DNA of 64,000 nt from Pyrus communis (Eukaryota; Streptophyta; Magnoliopsida; Rosales; Rosaceae). Shown here piece by piece: positions 1 through 12,070 of this stretch. The translations under genes and the position numbers were made by a program. The first letter of the stretch is position 1, and each line of letters opens with the position of its first letter. Below the pieces are notes generated by a model that saw nothing but the letters and a program-made list of their open reading frames with translations, was not told the origin of the DNA and searched no databases. The stretch lies in contig NC_084814.1 of NCBI RefSeq assembly GCF_963583255.1, positions 24,742,815 to 24,806,814 of the forward strand, in the 5' to 3' direction.

Positions 1-1021
1 CTTGTACTCTAAACTACTCTAAGGAGAAGAAGAGATTTTGAACTCCAAACACGGTGGATTGAGGAGAGTTCTATGATTTATTATTGATATTCATAGCATT
101 CAACCTTTCTAACTTTTATTGATATTATGGTAGGGTTAATTACTATAGTAATCTTCTGATTTATACTCGTGTTTCACTTTAGTCTTAACTTTAGTTTTAA
201 ATTTTATGACCTTCTAACTGTATCACATCCCCACTTTAGTCATCATGCCAATTTGTTAAACTGTTTCATTGTAGTAAAGCTGGACATTTTAGTTGACAAT
301 CAAATAAACAAAAGTATGACAGAATGGTTAAAGTGAGTCACATAACACAAGTGAAAAACTATTAAATAGATAAACTAAATTGGAGATAAAGTGAAATACA
401 AATATAAGTTTAAGGACAAATATTGTAATTAATTCTATTTTTAGTTAATTCCTGTTGGTTTTTTTTTTCATGTGAACAAAAAAGCTTTGCTTTCATGTCT
501 TAATAATGTTGAATTTTTTTATTCTTGAGAAATAAAATGCAGGCCAATATCGCAGTAAATTGGGCGAGGTGGTGAGCGCAGCAGCGAGCAAGGTGGGCGA
601 GGTGACAGAGAGCGAAGTGGACGAGCTGTCAGGTGTGCGACGTCTAAAGGATGATGTTCTGAGCTTGAAGGGTGAGCGGCAAGGTCGGGGTATCGAGTTT
701 GAACTTTGGAATCTGGAGACTGGAGGCAAGGTATCAAGTTTGGAGTCTGAAGAAAGGAGGGGACGAGGGGTGTGTTAGTTAGGGTTAGTGTAAAACATAA
801 AACAACGTAATATTATGGGTTTAAATGTTTGGTTTTGTTCGGCTCAGTGGGTGTCCTAACATTTGAAACCGAAACTGAACCGATTGAATTCGATTAAGTT
901 CAGTTAGAGAAATTCAATTTGGTTATTTTGATTTGATATTTTGTGCGATATTTTTTTATTTTCGGTTTTTTCGAACACACCCCTAATTCTTCTTGAGTCC
1001 TTAATCCATATAGGTCAACAT
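1..1021. other. Gene-free stretch with a GC-rich island
   Basis: I see no recognisable gene. Positions 543-780 are clearly more GC-rich than their surroundings and hold an open frame of 72 codons on the plus strand (560-778). Its product matches no family I know. Positions 830-990 carry degenerate CGGTT/AACCG-type sequence ending in ACACCCCTAA, which recalls the edge of the hAT-like element at 14.2 kb. The island could be an exon relic or captured gene fragment. Confidence 0.3.
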
Positions 1022-1159
1022 AGTTTCTCTCATGCGCATGGGTTGCTCATCAACATATTTGATTAAATCTCGACCTTCCAATTTTTTAAATGAAAACGAG
1101 TGGCAGAGATTTGATCAATTATGTTGATGCACATGTAGGCCATGTGCATGATAGAAACT
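1022..1159. repeat. Short inverted-repeat element (MITE-like hairpin)
   Basis: The left arm starts AGTTTCTCTCATGCGCATGG and the right arm, read on the other strand, starts AGTTTCTATCATGCACATGG. The arms continue with matching ATCAACATA and GATxAAATCTC segments around a short centre. No coding capacity. I saw no clear target-site duplication, so the superfamily is open. Confidence 0.5.
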
Positions 1160-1316
1160 CTCATTTGATCAAACTATACATATCATCTATGTAGTCTAGT
1201 TTTGTCTATGTTCATAAATTGCATGTGAGGCTCACAAATCGGGACAAAAACATCCTAAAAATTACTTTTGTTGACCACAAAATGACATTTTGACCATGCA
1301 TGTGATAATCATCTAC

Positions 1317-1515
1317 GGGAAAGGATCCTCTCCAGATCATTTTCACCAAGTCCACTAAGGCAAACAATTCGAACCTTTGAAATTTGATCAAACGGCTAAA
1401 GTTATTAGAACTTTTAAAGTGAGCCCTTGTTTGTAGCCATTTGATCAAATTTCAAAGATCCGGATTGTATGCCTTGGTGGACTTGGTGAAAAGAATCCAT
1501 AGAGGTTCCTTGCCC
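1317..1515. repeat. MITE, family with GGAAAGGATCC-type ends (copy 1)
   Basis: Inverted-repeat element of about 200 bp. The left end reads GGGAAAGGATCCTCTCC and the right end is its imperfect inverse. The inner arms contain TTCACCAAGTCCAC and GTGGACTTGGTGAA. The core, with TGATCAAACGGCTAAAGTTAT, is shared with the copy at 19421-19620, which shows a dispersed family. Confidence 0.6.
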
Positions 1516-2065
1516 ATCATCTACAACCTTCAAACATAATTTAAACATAGATCTCGATTTTGATTAAGATTGATGCAAGCATTACCATTTGAGTATGATG
1601 ATGCTTCTTTACCACATCACCATAAGCCATCTTGAGACACTCGACGATGAGATGATTCGTGATGAATCATATTACATTGAGGTTTATGCATATTAATATT
1701 ATGAGATGCATGCACATACTTAGGTTTCCTTTTTGTGCTATTTTTTAGTTTTGCCATAATTTAGTGGGTATTTTGACAAGCTAACATCTTCCACTCCAAA
1801 AGCTTCTAATCTAGGTGCCTTGAACTTGCCCATATTAAGTTATTGGTACATTCCCAACTCCACCTAATATGTGATCTCCTCAATCCAATTTGGGAATATG
1901 GCACTATCCATTTTCCATTACGCTTTGAGGGGGGACCCTTGAGTCCTCTTCCTCCTCTTTGTTCATGCATACTGCTTCAATAGACTTGGTCCAAGAGGGG
2001 TCAAAGAAAAGAAGAAAGATTGACTGGGATATGAGGAGAAAACAAATTGGAAAAAAAAATTTGCT

Positions 2066-2107
<42 letters not shown>

Positions 2108-3160
2108 TCATAAGCACTTATCCTTTTAGAGAAGTTGGGAGATCCCACACTGCCCCCATGCTCTTTAGGGCATGCTTTGGCCCATTCTTGCTGTCCTATG
2201 TCCCTCCAAGTTTCATGGATGCATTGCACCTATCTTTCCCTCTTTTCAAAACAAAACTTGAAGACAAAAAACTTCACATTTCTCTCTCTCTCTCTCCCCC
2301 CCCCCAATCATTCACCTCATGAATTGGCAACCTCCATGAGATTTCATGGACTCCATGGGTTACTTTCAGTTGTCATTTCAAGCTTGTGACATTTCAATTC
2401 GGTTCATGAGTCATAATCAATAAATTAATGTCACTTAGTTGCTTCCAAGTTTTGATATTTTAAAGCTGATATAGAAAGAGAAGATAAAACGCTAAGGTGA
2501 AAGTATCTCAAACCAATCACGCAATGTTATGTGAATAGTTAAAACACTAGACGGCGCACGATAACCTTAACGTCCATGTTGCATCTACGTTGCTCTTGAT
2601 ATTAGAAGAAATATGTCTAAATTTTCCAAATTTCCCATGATCTTATATGTACAAGTTGATGGCAATTAAATGTTGTTCTAACACATGAGACAAGACAACA
2701 TGTATCATCCAACTGTTGTCTTAGCATTCCTTTTAACTGACAGCTTAGTGTTTATCCACCCCTTATGTTTATGAGTCATGACTTTACTACGTAACATAAA
2801 GTCGGTTTTGTAAACATGAAATAGGTCATTTGATTATCCTAGTATGTCCGGTTTCTTGTAGCCGAGTTTGAATCTCTCTTTTGATAAATTAAAGTACGTA
2901 ATTAGGATTTAGTGCACAGCCAATTTATGCATCATACAAATAATTACTGATTATAGTTAGAGAATCACAACTAGGGAGAAACTTTTTTAACTGTGTGCAT
3001 TGTATTAATCTCAATAAATTTCCCCCAACATATAAATTAGGGTTTTACAAGTTTTGGTTTTCCACTTGTGGCAGACATATTTAGCATGAAGCGGGGACAA
3101 AAATCATAACATTAGAACCGTAGGAGGAGTAGGATATGGGAGATAGAGCATCTTCAAGTC
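1516..3160. other. Gene-free stretch with microsatellites and the bHLH 3' flank
   Basis: No supported gene. A (GA)n tract lies at 2069-2105 and a (TC)n tract near 2281-2296. Short open frames across them are low-complexity artefacts. A segment near 2505-2580, including AACCAATCACGCAATGTTATGTGAA, has a diverged relative near 40360-40400, so part of this is a dispersed repeat. The last 150 bases are probably the 3' UTR of the bHLH gene. Confidence 0.4.
2069..2105. repeat. (GA)n microsatellite
   Basis: Uninterrupted GA dinucleotides, about 18 units. Confidence 0.95.
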
Positions 3161-4569
3161 TCAGGGGGACCAAGCTGAAGATGTTGAGTGGAAGCTAGCA
3201 CCAAATCCTCCATATCCTGCAGCTTCTCTCTTCAATCTCTCCAACTCTCCTGCTATCTGCAACATAAAAAAAAAAAACGTTACTACTTTTCGATCGCGCA
3301 AAATTAGAATTCCATCCCTCGTCACCAAAAATTTTTTACTGAAACTTTTTCATATTTTGTACCTGCGTTGTTTCCGTAACATCAGTCTCCGAGTTGGAGT
3401 CATAGAAAGAGCTCGCTGTGGCTAGCTTCATAGATAGGAACTGAAATATTCGACAAAGAACAAACATTGATTTTCCAGAGAAGATAATTAAGAACAAATT
3501 ATTAACAAGGAAAATTTGATTATTGTTAAACTAATTACCTCAATCTGGTTTTGTAAGGACTGAACATAATTAATTATCTCGTCCAACATTACCGCCATTC
3601 CCATCGTCTGTAATTACATTAACGCGTTTGTAAATTAGACTTATGGTTCTTGAATTTACTAAGTTAAACACATATGCTTAATTACGCTACCAAATTTCTT
3701 AATTACCTTAGAGCACCCTGGGACAATATCTTGCAAACATGTCAGCCTTTCGTTGATTTTTCCTCTTCTAACCTGATTGACGACATTCAATAAACATATA
3801 TTAAAACCAAGAACTAATGTTTTTAACAAATTTATCGGTCACTGAATTAGAATATCGCTTGAAGAAAAAAAACGAAGAAGCACAAGCAAATTTAAGTACC
3901 CTTTCTGCTAGACTGTGACTGTGAGTTGCTTGGCCTCTCCTGGCTCTAACATGAACAAATTCCTTTGGTTTCTCATCTTCCTTCTCATTGCTCTTGACCC
4001 TCTTTCCTCTTTCTGCGCTCTGCGAACACACGAACAAAATCAAACTGAGAACTATACAAGGCAAAACAAATTAAAAAAAAACTGAGAAAAAAAAAGATTT
4101 AAACAGTTACATTTTTTCGCTTGACCCCGGTTTCAGAAACTGGCGTAGTAGAGATTCCGGAGCTGCTCTCTGTTGCATCATCCACTGCTATTCTCTTCTT
4201 GCTTTCATTTCCATCTGTAACAATGGAATGAACTTGTAATTTTGGAAAGTTTTCGATCATTTTTCCGGCGGGGAACTCGGGTTCTTGATTGCTGAACAAG
4301 TAAGTGTCATTTGAGAAGGGCATGTAGGTGTGGAAATTCCAGCTTGGATATTCCACGACACTTGGAATATTGAACTCGTCTGCATACTGGTTTGTTGGTT
4401 CCATGTTTTGGTCAATATCTAAAAATGGAAGTGAAGGTTTATTGCTTAGGAAATCTTCTGTGAATTCAGACATTGGGTTTTTTTGTTTGTGTTGGATTTG
4501 CAGAGTCCCCTGCTCGAAGGTTTCAATTGAGTTTTTGGATAATGTGGGTGATGAACTACTATTTAACAT
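3161..4569 (-). CDS. bHLH transcription factor, BEE1/BEE3-like
   Basis: Six exons on the minus strand: 4569-4111, 4019-3900, 3772-3707, 3607-3539, 3440-3363 and 3256-3161. All junctions are GT-AG and all exons keep phase 0, giving a 295-residue protein. The bHLH domain starts at about residue 178 with RARRGQA, followed by LAERVRRGKINERL in the basic region and first helix. Helix 2 contains MLDEIINYVQSLQNQIEFLS, typical of the BEE/CIB group that promotes growth downstream of brassinosteroids in Arabidopsis. The long N-terminal part (residues 1-150) is low-complexity, as in the family. An oddity is His186 in ATHSHS, where relatives that I remember have Asp (ATDSHS). Nuclear location and E-box binding follow from the family, not from this sequence. 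The exact paralogue (BEE1, BEE2 or BEE3) is not settled. Confidence 0.9.
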
Positions 4570-4941
4570 GGATGAATGAGGAAGTGGCCACGTGGCAGAG
4601 CTGTGTGTCCCCTGTGGGCCCCGTATCAGGGGTTATCATTGTAATCATGTTTCACTTGAAGCGTATGATCATGTTTGTTAATAATTTAATATATGAAGTG
4701 GTTAAACTTTAAAGAAAGTATGAATTAGTTAGTTATTCAATTCTTGATCTTTTCGATATTTAATTAGGAGATTTTAGAAATTTTTGGGATTTGAGAATCC
4801 AAGCAATAAGGGATATGTAGGTGGGAGCAATTATTGCAGTAAGAATTTGTGAAGGACATATTAAAGGCTTTTCTCATAACTAAAGGGTTATACTAATGCT
4901 CAACTTTACATTCTTACTTTTTTGCATTAGTAATAGACGAG
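4570..4941. other. Upstream flank of the bHLH gene
   Basis: Probable 5' UTR and promoter of the minus-strand bHLH gene, AT-rich with no open frame that I believe. It contains GCCACGTGGC near 4586, a perfect palindrome holding a G-box core (CACGTG), a plausible binding site for bHLH or bZIP factors. Confidence 0.4.
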
Positions 4942-5720
4942 TTAACAAAACATGTTTAAGATGATATCCCTCGATGTATACTTTTTTGCAGATGATATAA
5001 TATTGATAGATGAAATGCATGAGGGAGTAAATGCGAAACTTAACCTTGATCGGGAAATGTTGGAAGTTAAAGGTCTTTGTTTAAGTAGATCAAAGACACA
5101 GTATGTGGAGTCAAGTTCAGGGGGAATGAGGGTCCAAATGAGATAAGGATGAAGATTGGAGATCAGGAAGTACCAAATAATGAACGTTTTCGTTATCTTG
5201 GATTTATCTTGCAAAATAACTGAGATTAGATGAAGATCTCAACCATAAAATACAAGTTAGATGGATGAACGGCAATAAGGCCAACGATGTTTTATGGCAC
5301 GGAATGTTGAGCGGTCAAAAAGCAACACGTGCCAAAAAATTATTGTAGCGGAGATGATAATGCTTCGTTGGATATGTAGGCACACGAGAATGGATAAGAT
5401 TAAGAACAAGAATATCTTAGGTAAAGTAGGAGTGATAATTGGTTAAAATGGTTTGGACACGTGAACCGAAGACCTAAGATATTTCGGTTAAGATGAGACT
5501 ATGATACATAGTCTCAAGACAAAAGAGATAGAGAAATACCTATGAATACTTTAAAAAGAGACTGTAGAAAAAGATATGAATTACTTTGAGCTAACTAAAG
5601 ACTTGGTGCAAAATCGAGCACAATGACGTTTTAAAATTCATACAATTGACTCCACTTAGTGAGATAAAATTTGATTGTCTCCGCTTAGTACTTAGTGAGA
5701 TAGGCTTGATTGTTGTTGTT
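4942..5720 (+). mobile_element. RTE-type LINE fragment, 3' part of reverse transcriptase and tail
   Basis: A plus-strand frame contains FADDIILIDE, the catalytic YADD/FADD box of non-LTR reverse transcriptase, followed by LSRSKTQYVE and, after a frameshift, NERFRYLGFILQ. Further broken pieces spell IIVAEMIMLRWICRHTR and WLKWFGHVNRRP, the usual C-terminal order of plant RTE-like LINEs. Stops and frameshifts make it inactive. The end carries the tail segment ATTCATACAATTGACTCC and a TTG-rich run, also present at 35.55 kb. Confidence 0.75.
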
Positions 5721-6096
5721 TTTAAGGATTCAATTACTTCCTAATTTTCTAATTTAGTCACCAAGTGACTTAAGCATGTACACTCATATGCATATATGCC
5801 GAAATTTCAAGAGAGAAAATTGTCTTAAAATTCAGCTCACCTGAGTTTCCAATCCTGAATCCCTTTCTTTATCATATGCATAATGCCAGATGACTTTAAA
5901 CTTTTCTCATGCTGTCATAACTGGGCTATCACCACGCATAGACAAATAAAGCTGGTCTCTTTCTTAAAAGAAAAATATTAGGAGATCACATTTTCGTACA
6001 ATCTAATGTGATATGTTAATTAATAAATTTATCTTAATGAATGTTGGTTATATACATCACTTGCCACATATGATGATACCTCAAATATGATATAAA
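5721..6096. other. AT-rich spacer, nothing recognised
   Basis: No convincing frame or repeat boundary between the LINE tail and the next MITE. Confidence 0.4.
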
Positions 6097-6249
6097 TAGG
6101 ATAGCGCTATTCACACAGTACCCTTTCTACTTCCCACACAACCTTGTTAATTTTTGTCCATTAATCTTTTTCATTTTATTTGATTTGACAGTCAAAAATT
6201 GAAAGGATGAATGAGAACTAAAAATAAGTGTATAGATAGCACTACCCTA
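6097..6249. repeat. MITE with TAGG(A/G)TAG(C/T)GCTAT ends
   Basis: The left end TAGGATAGCGCTATTCACAC and the inverse of the right end TAGGGTAGTGCTATCTATAC are terminal inverted repeats of a 153-bp non-coding element. The copy lies in AT-rich spacer, with TAAA on both sides as a possible partial target duplication. Confidence 0.6.
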
Positions 6250-6736
6250 TAAATATGTAGTCCCCCCTATATTTACTCTTCTTAAAAACGGAAGAATGCC
6301 TTGCTATGATATCCCTACGACAAGTCTTTGGATTGGGCTTAAATCTATGTCTTTAGATTGGGCTTTTTATTTTGTTACTAGGTGGATGGGTTAGATCTAT
6401 GTCTTAAGATTGGGCTTAAATCCACGAACACTATGATCAAGTAGAGTTCGGATTTCCTCAATTGGGGGAAGCCGAGCAGCCTTTTCCGTTAACAACAACC
6501 AAAATTCAATAGAGCTAAATCCTATATTCCCACATTCAATTTCCCACATAGTCTAATAGCAATAGTACATTATCCAAATTCAATAGAGTTAAATCCTACA
6601 TTCTCACATAATATCATTAATTAAATTAAACACATCATTCATTAAACATAATCCAACATCATTCAGTTATGAATAAGCCAATTAAACATAATCCAAAATA
6701 AAATGAACAAAAAAAACTAATGTATCATGAGTCATA

Positions 6737-7840
6737 TCATTTCAAATTATAGCGTATCCAATTTGACCACTCTTCCGGTGACATCTTCAGAAATGCTTTT
6801 TTTTTTGTTGTTTTAGTATCGAGCAAAGCGACTGCTTGATAGCAAGCAGTTCATCCAAATTTGGGGTTTCCTTGATGGCATCCCGTATAGAATTTTGTCT
6901 CTCTCTATCTTTATCCCTTTTCTCCAACAGACTATGGACTCCTCGGAAGTCAGTGGCAATTGAACCGAGAGTAAGTGAAATATTTTCCATAATTCTAGCT
7001 TGATTAGTGGTCTCAGATGATCTAGTATTCCCTTGGTATTGGGTTCTGTTTCGTTTCCTACGGTTGGTGATTTCTAGGGAAATCTCTGAGCTAGTGGCTT
7101 GAGTGGGTAAGAATGGGGATGATTGATTGAATGATTAAATTTGGTGTGATGCTTGGTTTTGATTTAGTACAAAGCCCCCATTTTCCTCATCGTAAAACAA
7201 GTTCTCTATTCCAACTTGTTCATCTTCCTCTGTTCCCCCTTGTCTATCTTCCACTACAAAAGTTCTTGCATCAGTTTCCTCACCCAATCCCAATGAGTGT
7301 TTTCCAATGGCAGTTGCATCCCCAATACGATTTGCAAATCTTCAAAGTCATCACAAGATTTTTTACGAATGCTTCTTTGGTTTGGGTGGGCCTACAAAAT
7401 AAACAAGAAAATCACAATTGTTCAATAAACTATAAGTATACATTCAAGTTACATATAATATTTTAAATAACAGCCAATAAGCTCACCCTAAAGTATTCTT
7501 CCCAAACTTCGTCATCAACAACAAATCTCTTTGTGTTTGCATCCCACCCAAAGCCAGAGTTGCTTCCCATAAGTTGACTATATCTTCCATATTCTTTCTT
7601 AAAATATCTCATTCGACTAGTGTAATGCTTATAAGTTTTATTACACTTTAGTCTTTGATTAAGTGCCGGAAGTATTCTTGTTGTCACAATATCTTTGGTT
7701 AGCAAGCCATTAGCATCACGCCATCCACGCAATGTAGCTTCAACGAGCAATTGTAACAACACTTTGCTCTCTTCCAAAGTCCAAGCTCTATAATCACTTT
7801 TGGCCTTCACTTTTCCAATTTCTTGTTGTTCGTCTCCCAT
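6737..7840 (-). pseudogene. Myb/SANT-like DNA-binding domain protein, transposon-derived, broken
   Basis: The first exon (7840 to about 7490) encodes a clean Myb/SANT-like domain: RAWTLEESKVLLQLLVEA, then GWRDANG, the KTYKHYTSRMRYFKKEY helix and a C-terminal DDEVWEEYFR. Such proteins are encoded by plant genes and by PIF/Harbinger elements. After an intron the frame resumes with SHPNQRS and DDFEDLQIVLG. A 1-base shift then moves the rest (GLGEETDARTFVVEDRQ) into another frame, a stop falls at 7135-7137, and an A-run near 6796 shifts the final MSPEEWSNWIRYNLK. With three lesions I call it a pseudogene, although extra introns could hide some of them. Confidence 0.65.
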
Positions 7841-7849
7841 TTCTAATTA

Positions 7850-9089
7850 CTAGTGTGATGGAAGCAATAGTAGTAACAAAAAATCAATTCAGGACATACT
7901 TAACAAAAACCATCCGAATCATATAATATGCAATGCATTAATATAGCAACAAAGTACCTCAATTAACCAAACAAATACAGTAAGCTCTAGTCTAATCATA
8001 ATAACCAAATTCATGAAAAAATGCTAATCATAATAACCAAATTCAATACAACAAACAAAACTAGGGGAAAATATTTAATCTATTCTCTTAACAAATGAAT
8101 AGAATAATGCGAATGACCTGTAAATGATCATTTGCAGAAACCAAAAATCAATGCACCACATCAACAACAGTCGGAAAGAATCTCTAAAAGTTGATATATA
8201 CAAAAAGAGAAACAGTTTCCTCAAGCAAGAGAAACAAGAATTTTCCCAACCATAAAGGATTATATAATGTTGAAGAAATTTCGTTATGGTTGAAATCATA
8301 CAATAAAGAAAGGTATCAATTCAAGGATTTTCCCAACCATAAAGGATTATATAAGAGATTTTAGAGCAAAGTTCCAGTCCACGAAACCTTTGAAACTGCC
8401 CTCTTTTTTTATAGCGAAAAGAAAAATGGACCAGTGATAAAAAACTAGAATTTTGATCCTTAATTAACCAAACAATGATAATGGAGAACTGAACACGGAT
8501 TAAGAACTAAACCCAAATACACTTCTAATAAAAAACAACAATTCTTGAATTCTCACAGACACATATATTCAAGAAATAATAAAAACCCATCAAATTTATT
8601 CAATCCCCTTTCAATTATTTGGAGTAAAATATCCAAAGTTCCTCTCGGCTGGTTAAAAAAACATGCATATTAGCTAATCTATTGCATGTATATTAGGTTT
8701 TCTCTTTTCATTGCATTAAATGTATATATTAGGTTTTCTCTTTTCATTGCATTAAATGTATCAGTTTTTCAGCTATCAAACAGAAAAACAATACAACTGA
8801 AAAATAATCAACACAAAAAAAATGAATTCGAAGAAGCTAGGGACATGTGGAACAAATGATTGAAAGGAATGCATATATATATATATATATGAGAAGCTAG
8901 GGATATATGGATTTGTGGAACAATTCGTATAAATATATATATGTATGAGAAGGAATGCAGCAGTAATCTGTGAAACAAATCAACCATACCAGAATCATAC
9001 AAGTTGGGAAGAGAAAAGCAATACCTTGAGGGGATAGAGGGAGACGGTGTGAGAGGAAGACTATTCCACTTCTGTGATGAACTTGAAAA
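7850..9089. other. Gene-free AT-rich stretch with a 34-36 bp tandem duplication
   Basis: No supported gene. At about 8687-8757 the motif ATTAGGTTTTCTCTTTTCAT followed by TGCATTAAATGTA occurs twice in tandem. An AT microsatellite lies at about 8872-8890. CCCAACCATAAAGGATTATA occurs at 8248 and again at 8332, another local duplication. The stretch may be the inner part of the element that carried the Myb/SANT-like gene. Confidence 0.4.
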
Positions 9090-9412
9090 GAAATCACATG
9101 GGGTATGGTTGGATTCTTGATGACCCTTTGTATTATACCATTCACTCTCAAATCCCTCAAAATCTCTCAGCCATTAAAATCCTAATAAATCTTTGACATT
9201 CTCACTACCCCTTGAGTTGAATGTATTCTTTAAACTCTTAATCGATTATCCCTTGATTTGGGTGTATTATTCGAAATCCTCTTAAATCCTAATTTGACTA
9301 CATCATGATTTCAGAATCTTTTAAAATCCTCTTTTAAAACTATAATCGACTACACCCAGATTTTAAAGTCTATTAAAATCCTATCAAATCCTAATTTGAC
9401 CACACCCCCCTT
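9090..9412. repeat. Sub-terminal repeat block, possible PIF/Harbinger right end
   Basis: Repeated short motifs (TTAAAATCCT, AATCCTAATTTGAC, GACTACACCC) end in TTTGACCACACCCCCC followed by TTA. TTA is the preferred target duplication of PIF/Harbinger elements, and the Myb/SANT-like pseudogene lies 1.6 kb away. I could not find the matching left terminus, so this is tentative. Confidence 0.35.
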
Positions 9413-9829
9413 AGAGTTCTAGCTAAACAAATTGTTGAAGTTCTGCTGATTGTTAAGCATCGAAATCACTAGCTAATTAGATCATATCACAGTCCAGAGA
9501 GTAGTTTCTTGATTTTTAACATTTGGTTACTGAGTGATCACTGTTACAAAGTCAAAGTCCTTGCTTATGCAAACTAGCGTTAATGTCGTTTGTAGGTAAC
9601 TCATACTATAACATCTGATTTTGTAAAACTATGTGATAGTATGACAGTCGTCGTAAAAAATACAGTATCTTTCTAAAGTCAAAATTAGCTGCAACTAACA
9701 AGTTCTGCCGACTTTTCAGCACATATAGTTCAAAGCTTGAATGGGGTGTTGAAGGAAAAGGAATCACATAGGAAATGGCAGTTTTACAATAAGCAACCGT
9801 GGATAAGATTTTAACTGTTTGTAAGTGCT
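9413..9829. other. Spacer, nothing recognised
   Basis: AT-rich, no frame or repeat that I can name. Confidence 0.4.
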
Positions 9830-9907
9830 GGATAAATATATTTTAATATACTTTGGGATAAATATATTTTAATATACTTTGGGATAAATATATTTTAATA
9901 TACTTTG
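9830..9907. repeat. Three tandem copies of a 26-bp unit
   Basis: The unit GGATAAATATATTTTAATAT followed by ACTTTG repeats three times with almost no variation, which suggests recent expansion. Confidence 0.9.
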
Positions 9908-10057
9908 GTCAGTCAAGCACGTATCATATATAATTATATATTGACAGTGTTGTAGATCATCTAGAAAAGAAGAAGAAGAAGAAGAAACTATGACCCTTTG
10001 AATGGAATTCACCCCATTAGCCAAAATTTTTTTTTCAAGAAATTGTTGAGGATAAAT

Positions 10058-10195
10058 TTTTTAGTGTGCCGGAAACACGGTCCAGCATACCAAGTGTAAT
10101 ATAATACAAGTGATTGATACTTAAAAATTTGAATTTCTAACCACTTGTATTATAACACTTGGTGTATCGGACTCTGTTCGTGACACATTGAAAGA
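10058..10195. repeat. MITE hairpin with ACCAAGTGT(A)ATAATACAAGTG arms
   Basis: The left arm ACCAAGTGTAATATAATACA and the inverse of the right arm ACCAAGTGTTATAATACAAG pair around a short AT-rich loop. The outer ends (AGTGTGCCGGAAACACGG and its diverged inverse) extend the pairing. Non-coding. Confidence 0.55.
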
Positions 10196-10539
10196 TTTCT
10201 TCTTTTTTAGGGTCTAATCTTTACGTGCATGATATCTTTCGTTTGAGTAAATGAACAAAATTTGTATCTTTTTTCTTACAGCGATACGAGAGCAAGTTAA
10301 AAAAAAAAAAGTGTTTTTTTTAATATTTATTTTTGTGTTGCGAACTGAACAAAATTCGTTTATTATTCATTGGAAATGAACATAAAATAAGCGAGCACAT
10401 GATGAGCTACAAACAACCACGAAGACTAAAAAAAATTTTGTTGTAATTAAAGTCGGCTCGATACAAGCAAAGAACGATGTGAAGAAAATCCCACAGCGAA
10501 GAAGTATCGAAGGTTTAAATATAGTTTAAATATAGGAAA

Positions 10540-10690
10540 CTTTAACGTAAAATTTTCCGTACTGTTTATTTTAACAAAAAATTACATTTTTACACTAAAA
10601 CGTCAATCCTGATACTATTCCATTTACCGTTTATTTTGTCCTTATCGTTAAAACTCAAAGTTTTCAAACATTTTTTATTAGTTTTCTTTT
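10540..10690. repeat. Small dispersed element, TTTAACG family (copy 1)
   Basis: About 150 bp sharing long identical runs with 18844-18994, such as ACATTTTTACACTAAAA and CCTTATCGTTAAAACTCAAA. I recognise the family as very abundant in apple-type genomes. The ends are roughly inverted (TTTAACG and CGTTAAAA). It is a marker for the host lineage. Confidence 0.65.
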
Positions 10691-10775
10691 AAATATATAG
10701 ATGATCCTTGCCCTAAGCCCTACACCTGATGTCTAGTCTTAATACAACTAATTGTATTGGGAAAAAAAATCATTG

Positions 10776-10957
10776 CCGGATCCTTTTCTTGAGGATTCGG
10801 AAGATCTTGTGATCGTGTTCGTTCATCGTACATCGTGCAATCATAAATTATTTAAAAATTAAAAATTAAATATAAATAGTAATTAATGAAAACTGATCGC
10901 ATAATATATGATGAATGAACACGATCATAGAATTTCTCTGATCCCAGAAAAAAGATC
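10776..10957. repeat. MITE, GATC-rich inverted-repeat family (copy 1 of 4)
   Basis: The left arm has AGATCTTGTGATCGTGTTCG and the right arm the inverse with GAACACGATCAT. The AT core has ATAAATAGTA. Related copies lie at 22480-22668, 25712-25921 and 32735-32890. Non-coding. Confidence 0.6.
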
Positions 10958-11870
10958 ATTTTCCATTGTGTTGGAAACAAATTATTAAGTTGGGAATATA
11001 ATATCGATTCATGAATTGCTTTTAGCGAACACTTGCGAAACCCATGACACAAGAATTAGCAAACGTCATAAACCCATCAATTTCGTCTTATCTTATCCAA
11101 GAACAAAATTAAGGTTAATCAAGTGTTCTGGCAGAAAACTACATGTTGCAACAGTAGCTAAATCATCATCAATATTTTGACAGTATTCAGTTGTAGATCC
11201 AAGATTTGAACATTGAGAGACTTCAGCGTCAAAGGCTTAAGTTTTTAGATAAGAATAGGACATGAAGCACGCTAAAACAAATCAGCTTATTCACTTAGCC
11301 TTTTAGTTGAATACTTGATGAGCTTGTTGTCATCAGTCGAATCATGTTGCACACATGTCAACAAATATCGACATATGCTAAAGAAATCTGATGAGTGCGA
11401 TCGAAAGAATTTATCGAGTGATCTTGACACAACCTGCCTATTGCTACCAATATATGCTTAGCATACATTACATCAAGTACTTGGTGAGTACAACAGAGAC
11501 ACGTACTGAACATTTGAATCGAAAAACTTTCACATATCTATTTTATGGACTCTTAATAGTCGTGAGGCCACCTTGACCTCAAATTGCATCCACCCTTTAG
11601 CTGTATCCCTCTCATATATGATATATTCGTGCATGGATTCGTGGACTGCTTAATTCAACGAGTAATTACGTTAATTGATTTAAGGAATATTTTGGATGTG
11701 GTTCCTAACTACCAATGTTATTTGATTGAAACCTTTGTTGTTTTTAGTTTTTTATCGAAGTTCTTGATATTAATGTAATAATATATTTCTATGTAGGTTA
11801 TTATATTTTTAATTTAAAAAATAAAATTTGTAGTTATTTATATTAATGAGATTTAAAATAAAACCCATAA
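10958..11870. other. Gene-free stretch
   Basis: Several short frames but none with a recognisable domain. No clear repeat boundary. Confidence 0.4.
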
Positions 11871-12070
11871 TTTATGGGATAAAAAATATCAAAGATAAAT
11901 TATACTCTCTAATATATTTTGTGTACACACACACAGAGGTATGTTCATAAAAAAACTAACCAAAAAATTATTGTACCAAAACATGGGTACATTTAAAAAA
12001 AACACAAAAAAAGAAGATATTAGGCTTAATAACATTATTAAATTTCTTCTATTTAACTTGACATAAATAC

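Noticed and set aside
1963..2389. Ser/Leu-rich frames over the GA and TC tracts
   Set aside because: Microsatellite translation only.
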